IMG/VR virus record: IMGVR_UViG_3300032797_000185
Location: 1 to 24,377 of that record
Source: a virus
Length of the DNA stretch: 24,377 bases
Direction: 5' to 3' (one strand)
Part shown: positions 5,948 through 12,005 of the stretch, piece after piece
How positions within the stretch are numbered: the first letter of the stretch is position 1
Layout of the letters: every line of letters starts with the position of its first letter
The notes under the pieces: model-generated
Seen by the model: the letters and a program-made list of their open reading frames with translations, nothing else
What the model was told of the DNA's origin: nothing
The model's database searches: none
Position numbers and translations under genes: made by a program

Positions 5948-6352
5948 TCATGATGTCTCCTTCAGCAGTTCAGGGTTCTCGTAGATGTTGCCGATAACCT
6001 CACAATCTACGCCGGGCGAACGGACAAAACCTAACTCATTACCCCACCCATGAGTTCCAGGATTGCGAAGGTGATAGGAACATGACTCCTGTTGCCAATA
6101 GACCTCTGCTGTCTCTACAAGCTCTCCAAACAGGAATCTTGTAATCACATCTCCCTCGTATATCTTTTTGCCATTCTTGTCCTTGAGGCCGGTGTATTGC
6201 ATGAGTTCCAGGTTTTCTGGAATCTGGTTGTAAGCTCGCTTGTTGAAAACCGATAACAGAACCACCTCGCCACCATCTTCCATTGCTAGACCAACGACCG
6301 GGTACATTTTTCTGTCCTTTTTATGCCACGCTCTGAATTCGACCTCTCTCAT
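5948..6352 (-). CDS. YopX family protein, 134 aa
   Basis: Begins MREVEFRAWHKKDRKMY and carries LELMQYTGLKDKNGKKIYEG DVI, then CEVIGNIYENPELL at the C-terminus. These are the hallmark segments of the YopX family found in many phages of low-GC Gram-positive and other bacteria (FRAW, QYTGLKDKNG, IYEGD, VIGNIYENPEL). The biochemical role of YopX is unknown. The length is typical. Its start overlaps the stop of the glycosidase gene by 4 bases, so the two are co-translated. Confidence 0.93.
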   Translation of the reverse strand: MREVEFRAWHKKDRKMYPVVGLAMEDGGEVVLLSVFNKRAYNQIPENLELMQYTGLKDKNGKKIYEGDVITRFLFGELVETAEVYWQQESCSYHLRNPGTHGWGNELGFVRSPGVDCEVIGNIYENPELLKETS

Positions 6353-6966
6353 ATCTCGAATTCAAACTCCTTCAATTCTTCCATAAACTTCTTGATACCC
6401 CTCGTCCATTCTCTCGGCGTGTCGGGGTTGTAACTCAGCGCTAACTGGGCGATGTTCTTGGTATCCTCTCTCCATTCCTTGTAAGCAGGTAAGGTAGCTA
6501 GTTTACCGGCCAATGTCTCAATGGCCTTCTCCCAAGACTCAAAGGCCGTCTTGCCCCGATTCCAGCCAAAAGGGTTGAATCCCTTACAGCGCTTTCCGAA
6601 CGAACTCTCTTTGCCGGCGATAGCTACCAGCAGGTAGGGGTGGATGCCGTGCTTCTGAGCCTCGTCGTAAAACACTGCGCCCAACCCATAAAGCGGTGAG
6701 CCTTTTTTCTGAAGGTAGTGGTCAATGACGCTGCTGGTCGTTGACCTTCTTTCAGAGGGCGTGACTACCCAATCGGGGTGGTAGTTGTCCGGTAAGGGGC
6801 TGGCAAGGGGTTCGTTGGGAATAAGCGACAGTACATGCTCTCCTCCTTTGACTAAGGCTAAGGCCAACAAAAAAGCGGTGAGCAGGCTAACTATGAGCCT
6901 GACAGCACCGCCTCTGAGGGCAAACTTGCCTGTTTTGTCTCTATTCGTAAACTGCTTCTTTCTCAT
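6349..6966 (-). CDS. Membrane-anchored glucosaminidase/lysozyme-like cell-wall enzyme, 205 aa
   Basis: Residues 21-41 are a transmembrane or signal-anchor segment (AVRLIVSLLTAFLLALALVKG). A linker follows, then a catalytic-like domain from about residue 75: IDHYLQKKGSPL, HGIHPYLLVAIAGKESSFGK with the candidate acid E120, NPFGWNRGKTAF, and AIETLAGKLA. This resembles bacterial glucosaminidase (mannosyl-glycoprotein endo-beta-N-acetylglucosaminidase) and lysozyme-like folds that cut peptidoglycan glycan chains. It lies in the early-type region, away from the endolysin at 16504, so it could act in envelope remodelling rather than lysis. It has a strong GGGAGG site and a 5' leader resembling that at 9777. 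Confidence 0.8.
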   Translation of the reverse strand: MRKKQFTNRDKTGKFALRGGAVRLIVSLLTAFLLALALVKGGEHVLSLIPNEPLASPLPDNYHPDWVVTPSERRSTTSSVIDHYLQKKGSPLYGLGAVFYDEAQKHGIHPYLLVAIAGKESSFGKRCKGFNPFGWNRGKTAFESWEKAIETLAGKLATLPAYKEWREDTKNIAQLALSYNPDTPREWTRGIKKFMEELKEFEFEI

Positions 6967-7027
6967 TTTCCTCCCGTTTTAATATACTAACTATCTCTAC
7001 ACTATCACCCCTTTACATTATTGTCAA
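6967..7027 (-). promoter_or_regulatory. Leader and possible promoter of glycosidase-YopX unit
   Basis: TTGACA lies at 7027-7022, inside the end of the HTH gene, followed after 17 bases by TAGTGT, a weak -10. Downstream the sequence ATAGTTAGTATATTAAAACG then GGAGG closely parallels the leader at 9777-9806 (ATAGTTAATATAGCTAAAAC then GGGAGG). The similarity supports a shared regulatory leader more than the -10 itself does. Confidence 0.45.
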
Positions 7028-7190
7028 GTACCTCTTTGGCTTCAGTTTTAAACTTCCTCAACGACAAATGGATTGCCTGCCGTGATACACCTTCCATCTT
7101 GGCAATGTCGCCGATCCGATAGACCCTGCCCCCGCCTTTGTTCCGGCGGTTGTAGAGCCTGTACCTTCGTTTATCTGCTTCACTGACCAT
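7005..7190 (-). CDS. Helix-turn-helix microprotein, 61 aa
   Basis: The central segment YRIGDIAKMEGVSRQAIHLS followed by LRKFKTEAKE is a clear helix-turn-helix of the type that begins with an A-K-x-x-G-V-S-R turn (about residues 24-45). The N-terminus is very basic (KRRYRLYNRRNKGGGR). It is likely a small DNA-binding regulator or an adaptor of replication genes; the target is unknown. The upstream leader of about 100 bases carries two hairpins, and its ribosome site is weak (GAGAG). Confidence 0.75.
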   Translation of the reverse strand: MVSEADKRRYRLYNRRNKGGGRVYRIGDIAKMEGVSRQAIHLSLRKFKTEAKEVLDNNVKG

Positions 7191-7207
7191 GTTATAATTC
7201 TCTCAGT

Positions 7208-7240
7208 CCCTCGGTTACTCCCGTTTCCGAGGGGCTTTTT
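7208..7240 (+). terminator. Hairpin with T-run, plus strand
   Basis: CCCTCGG (7208-7214) pairs with CCGAGGG (7227-7233) and is followed on the plus strand by GCTTTTT. It has the form of a rho-independent terminator for rightward transcription, although no plus-strand gene lies just upstream. On the minus strand it would be a hairpin in the HTH leader. Confidence 0.5.
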
Positions 7241-7290
7241 CTCCTTGAGGCTTGGAACAGCTTCTGCATCTCGCTTGACCATTCCAACCC

Positions 7291-7331
7291 TCAAAGAGGC
7301 AAGACAAAGTGAGGGAATACCTCGTCTTGCC
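7291..7331 (-). terminator. Strong hairpin after the Zn-ribbon gene
   Basis: GGCAAGAC (7298-7305) pairs perfectly with GTCTTGCC (7324-7331), with an inner GAGG/CCTC stem. On the minus strand it follows the stop of the gene at 7340 by 9 bases and is trailed by a short TCTTT. It may therefore end that transcript or act as a processing or attenuation hairpin. Confidence 0.5.
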
Positions 7332-7339
7332 CCAGGGCA

Positions 7340-7651
7340 TCACCTTATCGGTGGGCTTGGGTTTCCCTCGGCCTCGGCTTTGGGCGTATATTTCTCAAAG
7401 TCGTGCCAGAAGTAACCTCCTGCCTTGTACTGCCCCAGTTTTGAGCGCGCCCCGCACTTCGGACACTTGAAGTTGATGTAAATGTTTCCCTCTTTGTCCT
7501 TGTTCGAGGCGAAGTAAAGCCCCTCGATGTTCCCGCAGAGGCATTTCCTTTTCGGAGTGGATAGTGTTATCGCTTTTGATAGCATCTCCATCTCGTCTCG
7601 CTCTTCGATCTCCAACCTGATCTTGTCGGTCAAAGCCACAAGCGCTTTCAT
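7340..7651 (-). CDS. Zn-ribbon protein associated with nuclease, 103 aa
   Basis: Residues 37-68 hold CLCGN and CPKCG knuckles of a zinc ribbon, followed by SKLGQYKAGGYFWHDFEKY and a Pro-rich tail. The first 30 residues form an acidic helix. It directly follows the PD-(D/E)XK nuclease with a 4-base overlap, so the two proteins may act together, for instance as a nuclease and a DNA-binding partner. This is inferred from gene order only. The family name is not known to me. Confidence 0.75.
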   Translation of the reverse strand: MKALVALTDKIRLEIEERDEMEMLSKAITLSTPKRKCLCGNIEGLYFASNKDKEGNIYINFKCPKCGARSKLGQYKAGGYFWHDFEKYTPKAEAEGNPSPPIR

Positions 7652-8346
7652 TTTGCTCCTTTCTTTGCGTACTCGCGCATCTTGGCGATGTCATCTTGGT
7701 TCTGCCAGTCCCAGATCACCTTGCAGGCGAAGAACTGCCTAAAGTAGTCCTTCTCGCTGAACTGGTACTTGTGGCTTCCGTCCTCCTGTAAGAGCAGAAC
7801 AGCGACTCCGGCGGTTGTCGTGCCTTCTTCCTTCAGGGCTTGCCTGTAAGCGGAGAGTTGTAAGAACGCTTCGGGATAAATGTCCTTCCCCGTCTTGCAG
7901 TCCACCACGATAGGCGTGCCGTTGCCGTTCAGCTTCACCAAAAGGTCGCATGTTCCCGCATAGCCGTACTTCTTGCTAACCACCGTCCTTTCGTGTTCCA
8001 CAATCGTGACGCGGTTGTCCTGTGTCCAGCGGTAGAAGGCTTGAGCATAGCCCTTGAACTCTTGGGGTACGTTGTCGATGTACTCCTTCGTGTGCTTGTA
8101 CGCTTCCACGATCGAGTGGATCGTCTGCCCTCGGCTTTGTGCGTCCGAGGTGATTTTGTAAGGTGCTGCTAGTGCCTCCTTTTCTGATAGGCTGGGGTTG
8201 GCCACTACCGCCATATAGACCTGTCTGCCGAACCAATACCGAAGCGGTTTCTTATCCAGCACATCGAGAACACCAGTGACAGATGCGTATGGTTTCCCAT
8301 CAATCCAGTAGTAACCACCTCGTTTTTCGCTCTTTAGATTTGCCAT
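7648..8346 (-). CDS. PD-(D/E)XK exonuclease (RecB/Cas4-like), 232 aa
   Basis: All core motifs of the PDDEXK_1 superfamily nuclease are visible. RGQTIHSIVEAY (H77, E81) is motif I, GYAGTCDLL (D134) is motif II, IVVDCKTGK (D149, K151) is motif III, and EAFLQLSAYRQAL (Q163, Y167) is motif IV. No Cys cluster for an iron-sulfur site is present, unlike true Cas4. In phages such proteins act in DNA recombination or end processing. AAGGTGA precedes the ATG, within the end of the HNH gene one base upstream. The Zn-ribbon gene follows with overlap. Confidence 0.92.
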   Translation of the reverse strand: MANLKSEKRGGYYWIDGKPYASVTGVLDVLDKKPLRYWFGRQVYMAVVANPSLSEKEALAAPYKITSDAQSRGQTIHSIVEAYKHTKEYIDNVPQEFKGYAQAFYRWTQDNRVTIVEHERTVVSKKYGYAGTCDLLVKLNGNGTPIVVDCKTGKDIYPEAFLQLSAYRQALKEEGTTTAGVAVLLLQEDGSHKYQFSEKDYFRQFFACKVIWDWQNQDDIAKMREYAKKGAK

Positions 8347-8347
8347 G

Positions 8348-8908
8348 TTATTTCACCTTGAACCCTTTCTGACAATATGGGCACCTTACTTCGCCAAGGT
8401 GCATCTTCTTGACCACCAACTCCAAGTTTTCTATTCGGTTGTCAGTCTTGATACCATTCTTGTGGTGTACCTCCTCGTTTTCTGATAGATACCTGCCAAG
8501 GGCTTTCTCCATAGCCAAGCGGTGTTCCGCTATAGCACCTCCACTGTTGCAGTTTGGATGCTCGGGCTGGAGAATATAGACATACCCTCCAACCAACCTC
8601 TTTCCGCCCTTCCAATTCCAGTGCTTTTCCTTCCTGAAAAACCGAGAAAGGTATTCTTGACTCTCATTGCGGCATTTGATGGAACAAAAACGCCTGAGTT
8701 TGAGGCTTGGTGGAACATAAAACTCCTTGCCACAAACCAGGCATTTCTTGTATTCGCCAGTCTTCTTGTAATGACCAGCGAACCCCTTGGGGATGAGGCC
8801 TCTATTGGCGATTCCCCTACACTGCATAGAGCAGTATTTGGCTGTCAGCCTCTTTTTTCCCTTACGGGTAAATGCTTTGCCACAAATCAGGCATCTAAAC
8901 CCCTCCAT
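8348..8908 (-). CDS. Zn-finger HNH homing endonuclease, 186 aa
   Basis: Two treble-clef style zinc knuckles come first (CLICG...YCSMQC and CLVCG...FCSIKC, residues 6-75). An HNH domain follows: EHRLAMEKALGRYLSENEEV, then HHKNGIKTDNRIENLEL near residues 126-162. A third knuckle CPYCQ ends the protein. This is a typical free-standing phage HNH endonuclease. It shares the EHRL-MEK-GRYL-VHH-NG-KTDNRIEN core with the plus-strand gene at 9932. No good ribosome site precedes the ATG. It lies between the nuclease and small coupling genes and appears to be an insertion. Confidence 0.9.
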   Translation of the reverse strand: MEGFRCLICGKAFTRKGKKRLTAKYCSMQCRGIANRGLIPKGFAGHYKKTGEYKKCLVCGKEFYVPPSLKLRRFCSIKCRNESQEYLSRFFRKEKHWNWKGGKRLVGGYVYILQPEHPNCNSGGAIAEHRLAMEKALGRYLSENEEVHHKNGIKTDNRIENLELVVKKMHLGEVRCPYCQKGFKVK

Positions 8909-8973
8909 ACGTCGAGCTCAGAAAGATCAGGTTTCACCTCCTCTCGTGGTTCTTCTTGTAAGTCATTGTTCAT
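8887..8973 (-). CDS. Small acidic ORF, 28 aa
   Basis: Begins MNNDLQEEPREEVKPDLSEL and ends WRGLDA. The ATG overlaps the stop of the upstream 56-residue gene (ATGA). Its 3' end overlaps the HNH start by 22 bases. It may be a small peptide, or the truncated start of a longer gene interrupted by the HNH insertion. It has no recognised motif. Confidence 0.4.
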   Translation of the reverse strand: MNNDLQEEPREEVKPDLSELDVWRGLDA

Positions 8974-9140
8974 TTTGCTTCCTTCCTGAGCTGTACCAAC
9001 TCCGCTCGCAACTCCTCACATTGACAACCATCCATCGGCGAGAGGTGGCAGTCGTGCTCGTCTAGCCTGCGTTCCAACCAACTAGCGCTGGCTTTGGCAA
9101 ACCTCTCTACAAGTTCAAGACATTGTGTGTTAGTGTTCAT
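8970..9140 (-). CDS. Hypothetical Cys-containing protein, 56 aa
   Basis: Starts at an ATG after AGGAGGAAAA and overlaps the upstream gene by ATGA. It is a helical protein (LELVERFAKASASWLERRLD) followed by HDCHLSPMDGCQCEELRAEL, where one His and three Cys could bind a metal. No family is recognised. Its tight coupling on both sides supports it as genuine. Confidence 0.6.
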   Translation of the reverse strand: MNTNTQCLELVERFAKASASWLERRLDEHDCHLSPMDGCQCEELRAELVQLRKEAK

Positions 9141-9388
9141 TTTTCCTCCTTTAAAAGTTCACCAATCTGTTCAAACATTCTTTTCGAGGCCGCTCGTGCT
9201 AATATCGTAAACTCTTCTATAATTCTGTGGTTCATTTCTTCAATTACCTCATCCGTCTTTTCTGGCTTCCCACCATACTCTTTGCAAAGATACAGGGTTA
9301 CGATTAGTGTTTTCAGTATAATATTCCTCACAAACCGCTCAACCCCGTATTCTGCCAATTTCTGATTTAGCTCGTCACTGTCGGTCAT
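9137..9388 (-). CDS. Hypothetical helical protein, 83 aa
   Basis: All-helical, charged protein beginning MTDSDELNQKLAEYGVERFV. A long amphipathic middle (IILKTLIVTLYLCKEYGG) and a second helix (EEMNHRIIEEFTILARAASK) follow. It contains no known motif. It overlaps the neighbours on both sides by 4 bases within the operon transcribed from the promoter at 9813-9841. Confidence 0.7.
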   Translation of the reverse strand: MTDSDELNQKLAEYGVERFVRNIILKTLIVTLYLCKEYGGKPEKTDEVIEEMNHRIIEEFTILARAASKRMFEQIGELLKEEK

Positions 9389-9561
9389 TTTGCCCTCCTT
9401 GTTTGACTAACAGTAATGGAATCTCCCCTACCGAGCACGCCCTCTGCGTGCAGTACATCGACTGCATTGAGCAGCCATTCCATCGCTTCCGACTTGGGAG
9501 GGAGCTTGACCGTAAAGACTAGACCATCGGCCTTGCGAATTGTGACTTGCTTGTTGGTCAT
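9385..9561 (-). CDS. Hypothetical protein, 58 aa
   Basis: The start is chosen at the ATG at 9561, which has GAGGGGGGAAG directly upstream and overlaps the TGA of the Zn-ribbon gene. An in-frame extension to 9600 lies inside that gene. The protein begins MTNKQVTIRKADGLVFTVKL and continues with a helix SEAMEWLLNAVDVLHAEGV, giving a small alpha/beta fold. Function not recognised. Confidence 0.65.
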   Translation of the reverse strand: MTNKQVTIRKADGLVFTVKLPPKSEAMEWLLNAVDVLHAEGVLGRGDSITVSQTRRAK

Positions 9562-9776
9562 CTTCCCCCCTCTCCGGCAGTAAGCCCGCAACCTTGACAA
9601 ATAAGCATCCCGTCAGACTCGACAAGGTTGCTTTGGCACTCCGGGCAAATCTCCTCGTCACACTCGATGCAGGCGATAACCGTTCTTTCCTCATCGCCGA
9701 TATCTATGGTGTGATGGGAACTGGCATGAATAACAGCGTCAGTCAGCGCTTTTTGGTTTTGTAGAAACTGGTTCAT
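9558..9776 (-). CDS. Zn-ribbon protein, first gene of leftward operon, 72 aa
   Basis: Residues 36-64 show CIECDEEICPECQSNLVESD and MLICQGCGL, giving three CxxC pairs as in zinc ribbons of the TFIIB/RNA-polymerase-subunit type. The N-terminal 25 residues form a helix. A strong promoter and GGGAGG ribosome site precede it, so this is the first gene of the leftward early-type operon. A nucleic-acid-binding or transcription-modulating role is plausible but only inferred. Confidence 0.75.
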   Translation of the reverse strand: MNQFLQNQKALTDAVIHASSHHTIDIGDEERTVIACIECDEEICPECQSNLVESDGMLICQGCGLTAGEGGR

Positions 9777-9805
9777 GTATACCTCCCGTTTTAGCTATAT
9801 TAACT

Positions 9806-9841
9806 ATACATAATAATAGAATAACTTTACACAAATGTCAA
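9806..9841 (-). promoter_or_regulatory. Strong sigma70-type promoter of leftward operon
   Basis: On the minus strand TTGACA (9841-9836) is followed by a 17-base spacer and TATTAT (9818-9813). Transcription would start near 9806, giving a leader of about 30 bases with the ATAGTTAATATA and AAAACGGGAGG elements shared with the leader at 6967. Confidence 0.75.
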
Positions 9842-9862
9842 GAGGATAAACGAAGCTAAAAA

Positions 9863-9917
9863 GACTACTTGTATGACATGATTATACAGTAGTCGTTGAC
9901 ACTCTAGCGTCTACTGT
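9863..9917. promoter_or_regulatory. Operator-like cluster of CTACTGTA half-sites
   Basis: Three half-sites are visible: GACTACTTGTAT (9863-9874), its inverted partner ATACAGTAGTC (9884-9894), and CTACTGT (9911-9917), which is inverted relative to ACAGTAG (9886-9892). The middle and last sites flank the -35 box of the rightward HNH promoter. A dimeric repressor binding here could block it, and the divergent leftward promoter lies only 20 bases further on. Confidence 0.6.
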
Positions 9918-9925
9918 ACTATAAT
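9896..9925 (+). promoter_or_regulatory. Promoter giving a leaderless HNH transcript
   Basis: TTGACA (9896-9901), an 18-base spacer and a perfect TATAAT (9920-9925). The ATG at 9932 is six bases after the -10, exactly where transcription should begin, and no Shine-Dalgarno sequence is present. Confidence 0.7.
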
Positions 9926-9931
9926 AATCAT

Positions 9932-10381
9932 ATGACCAACTGGCCATATAAAAAGAGATGTCTCCAATGCCATAAGATCTTTATCACCAAGTTCCGTAAG
10001 CCGGTATTTTGCTGTCGCAGTTGTTATTTGGCCAGTGATCTGTACCGAAGAGGTCTCGAGAAAGCGGCTAGGGTCAGAAACAGCCATAAAACTCACAAGC
10101 CCTGGATCATGATTGGACCATATAAGCTGGTTGAGTGTCCTGGCCATCCTCGAGCAAAGTGCGGGCGGTATGTACTCGAACACCGCCTGGTAATGGAAAA
10201 AAAGGTTGGCCGATACCTAGAACGCTTTGAGTCAGTACATCACATTAACGGCAATAAGACAGACAATCGAATAGAAAACTTTGTTTTGACGACATGGAGT
10301 GACCATCAACGCCTATACCATACAGAAACGATGAAACATAATCTAGGAAAAATCCATCAAACTAACCAACTCAACTTCTAG
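9932..10381 (+). CDS. Zn-finger HNH homing endonuclease, 149 aa
   Basis: A plus-strand gene opposite to most of the window. Residues 10-31 form a zinc knuckle (CLQCHKIF...VFCCRSC). The HNH core is LEHRLVMEKKVGRYLERFES, then VHHINGNKTDNRIENFVL (about residues 82-120), closely related to the endonuclease at 8348. No ribosome site is present and the promoter places the start at or next to the ATG, so the mRNA is probably leaderless. It converges with the gene at 10371 and overlaps it by 11 bases. It may be a mobile endonuclease placed under an operator-controlled promoter. Confidence 0.88.
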   Translation: MTNWPYKKRCLQCHKIFITKFRKPVFCCRSCYLASDLYRRGLEKAARVRNSHKTHKPWIMIGPYKLVECPGHPRAKCGRYVLEHRLVMEKKVGRYLERFESVHHINGNKTDNRIENFVLTTWSDHQRLYHTETMKHNLGKIHQTNQLNF

Positions 10382-10643
10382 AACCCTTAACTGCCAACTC
10401 GCGCAAATAAACAAGCAACATGTAACTGAAAGCCCATTTCTCTTCTTTGCTCCAACATAAAGTTTCCTTTAATGGTGGCAATTTTGGTAAGTCCCAAGTC
10501 TCTCCCAGCGAAACGGGTTGCCATTGGTGGTAGTCTCGCTTAGGTTGACACTCGCTGATACAGCTTTCACACCCATCAACCAAGCAATAACCGCAGATCT
10601 TCCAGTTTCGCTCTTGTCGGCGCTCCCCTGCTGATGGGTTCAC
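10371..10643 (-). CDS. Cys-rich hypothetical protein, 90 aa
   Basis: The protein has CGYC, C, C, C spacing within ICGYCLVDGCESCISECQPK (about residues 17-36). A Trp- and Pro-rich middle (QWQPVSLGETWDLPKLPPLK) and a C-terminal helix (EEKWAFSYMLLVYLRELAVK) follow. It is a probable metal-binding protein of unknown role. I place the start at the GTG at 10643, just outside the divergent regulator gene; an in-frame TTG at 10682 would overlap that gene. The ribosome site is weak, so the start is uncertain. Confidence 0.6.
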   Translation of the reverse strand: MNPSAGERRQERNWKICGYCLVDGCESCISECQPKRDYHQWQPVSLGETWDLPKLPPLKETLCWSKEEKWAFSYMLLVYLRELAVKGSRS

Positions 10644-10650
10644 TTCTAAA

Positions 10651-10932
10651 GTGAGTTTAATCCGAGGCGGAAGAAGTCCCAAGGTGTTTGCGGAGCTGTG
10701 CGGGTGGACGTATCACACGATCTGGCGACTCGAAACCGGAAGAACGCCGTTCGATTGGCACCACCTGTTAGTTCTAACGAACGTAGGGTTGATCAAGCGC
10801 GGCGACGAATGGTATCGAAGGTTCGAGGAGGCCATCCGAGAAGACGAGCAGGGGTTTTTTCTGAGTAAGGAGGAACTCAAGCTTGTCATTCTTGAGGCGA
10901 TCAGTCAGTACGAGGCACGGAAATCCGCATAG
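10651..10932 (+). CDS. XRE-like HTH regulator candidate, 93 aa
   Basis: Residues 9-45 (SPKVFAELCGWTYHTIWRLE, then TGRTPFDWHHLLVL) match the helix-turn-helix pattern of Cro/CI (XRE) regulators: an AELxG turn, a recognition helix with a T-x-x-x-L-E-T-G ending, and a following helix. A C-terminal helical part (RRFEEAIREDEQGF, then SKEELKLVILEAISQYE) could dimerise. The start is GTG at 10651, 7 bases from the divergent GTG of the Cys-rich gene. No clear promoter or ribosome site is seen. It could be the repressor for the nearby operator cluster, but that is speculative. Confidence 0.65.
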   Translation: MSLIRGGRSPKVFAELCGWTYHTIWRLETGRTPFDWHHLLVLTNVGLIKRGDEWYRRFEEAIREDEQGFFLSKEELKLVILEAISQYEARKSA

Positions 10933-11177
10933 GCAAGGCAAATGCCTTCGCCCTGGCTTCTTGACAGACAAAACAAACAGCCTATTATGTAGTTAGAAAC
11001 GCTCTTTCTTACCCATGCCTTTCTGTATTTGCGTTGATACTCTCGAAAACTGGCTAATCTGTCCGGATCGTTTCTGATTGCCTCATACTCCCTACGTACT
11101 CTTTCTTTTCGGTAACACTGATCACATAGCTTTACCCGAAAATGGGTAGCAGGTTTATCGCAAAGGAGGCATTTCAT
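10905..11177 (-). CDS. Zn-finger basic protein, 90 aa, leaderless
   Basis: Begins MKCLLCDKPATHFRVKLCDQ, so a CxxC...CxxC zinc finger occupies residues 3-21. A highly basic helix follows (RKERVRREYEAIRNDPDRLA, SFREYQRKYRKAWVRK). The C-terminal part contains two more cysteines. A near-consensus promoter lies so close that transcription should start at the ATG. The in-frame codons up to 11219 lie in the promoter and are not used. The layout resembles HNH-endonuclease N-termini, but no HNH motif is present. It overlaps the convergent regulator by 28 bases. Confidence 0.65.
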   Translation of the reverse strand: MKCLLCDKPATHFRVKLCDQCYRKERVRREYEAIRNDPDRLASFREYQRKYRKAWVRKSVSNYIIGCLFCLSRSQGEGICLAYADFRASY

Positions 11178-11183
11178 ATGTAA

Positions 11184-11212
11184 AGTATAGCAAAGTGAAG
11201 ATAGATTTGCAA
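11184..11212 (-). promoter_or_regulatory. Promoter giving a second leaderless transcript
   Basis: TTGCAA (11212-11207), a 17-base spacer and TATACT (11189-11184), preceded by TGC as an extended -10. The ATG at 11177 is six bases downstream, the same spacing as at 9932. Confidence 0.65.
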
Positions 11213-11274
11213 TACACAATTTACCTACGTTTCAGTCCGGTGGATCGTCTAAACATCAGTAAAAGGAGAAAAAC

Positions 11275-11667
11275 ATGAGCGAGATTCAGAGACCGAAGGT
11301 TTGCAGCGTTTCACTCGAAGAGCGTTACAAGCCCGATTGGTGGAATGGTTGCAGGTACATCTGCCAATGGGTGGCCGTTTGCCGGGGCCTCTTAGTTGAT
11401 CAAAGCACCTGGTTCCGAGACTACTACGCCACCGAGGTGGAACTGAGAGGAAGGTTTGCGCTGGCTCGTTACTCCCGCCGAATTCAGCAGAAACTCATCG
11501 ACCAAACGCGCGAACTATCAGCAAATTGCTACTGGAAGCTGATAGAACGTCTTGAGAAGAAAGGCTGGCAACCCGTCTACAGTAATGACGGAGGCGCTAA
11601 CTCGATGGTCAAGACGTCTCTTCCTAAGGCTGAACCGATCAAACCTAAGAAGTGGGGCCAAAGATAG
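11275..11667 (+). CDS. Hypothetical protein, 130 aa
   Basis: A plus-strand gene with a clear AAGGAG ribosome site six bases before the ATG. The protein is Trp- and Arg-rich (KPDWWNGCRYICQWVAVCRG, then RFALARYSRRIQQKLIDQTR) and mostly helical, with a disordered Pro/Lys C-terminus. It has no recognised family. No strong promoter is visible in the 95 bases before it. Its end overlaps the convergent gene at 11645 by 23 bases. Confidence 0.7.
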   Translation: MSEIQRPKVCSVSLEERYKPDWWNGCRYICQWVAVCRGLLVDQSTWFRDYYATEVELRGRFALARYSRRIQQKLIDQTRELSANCYWKLIERLEKKGWQPVYSNDGGANSMVKTSLPKAEPIKPKKWGQR

Positions 11668-11836
11668 TCTGTGCTTCCTCGAAACTAGCGGGGGGACTCT
11701 TCCTAAGGTAGAGTTCCCTCGCCCATTTTAAACACTTCCCTCTCGCTTCAATAACCCGGCGGTCGTTAGGTTTGTCTAGCCACTCCTGGCGGAGTTGTGC
11801 GAGTTTAGAGTCTAGTTGTACGAGGTAGGTGTCCAT
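11645..11836 (-). CDS. Hypothetical helical protein, 63 aa
   Basis: Begins MDTYLVQLDSKLAQLRQEWL and continues DKPNDRRVIEARGKCLKWAR, apparently two helices, with a short tail. No family is recognised. The ATG lacks a ribosome site. The protein-like helix pattern supports it moderately. Confidence 0.5.
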   Translation of the reverse strand: MDTYLVQLDSKLAQLRQEWLDKPNDRRVIEARGKCLKWARELYLRKSPPASFEEAQTIFGPTS

Positions 11837-12005
11837 ACGTTTGTTTTGGCGCGGTGGCGGATATATCTAACTTCCTGACATGGTTTGATATACTCCCCCT
11901 TAAACCCCCAGGGGCCTTCTTCTAAGACTCCCTTCCCTTCGCTCTCTCCCTCCCTCAGAGCTTGCTAGGCGATTTTCGCCTGAGTAACTCAGGATCAGTT
12001 ACTAG
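11837..12005. other. Short intergenic segment with palindromes
   Basis: There is no gene here. It contains AGGCGA-TTT-TCGCCT (near 11967-11981) and a directly adjoining CTGAGT-A-ACTCAG palindrome, with GTTACTAG just after. These could form stems or an operator at the end of the gene that starts at 12356. Confidence 0.4.
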
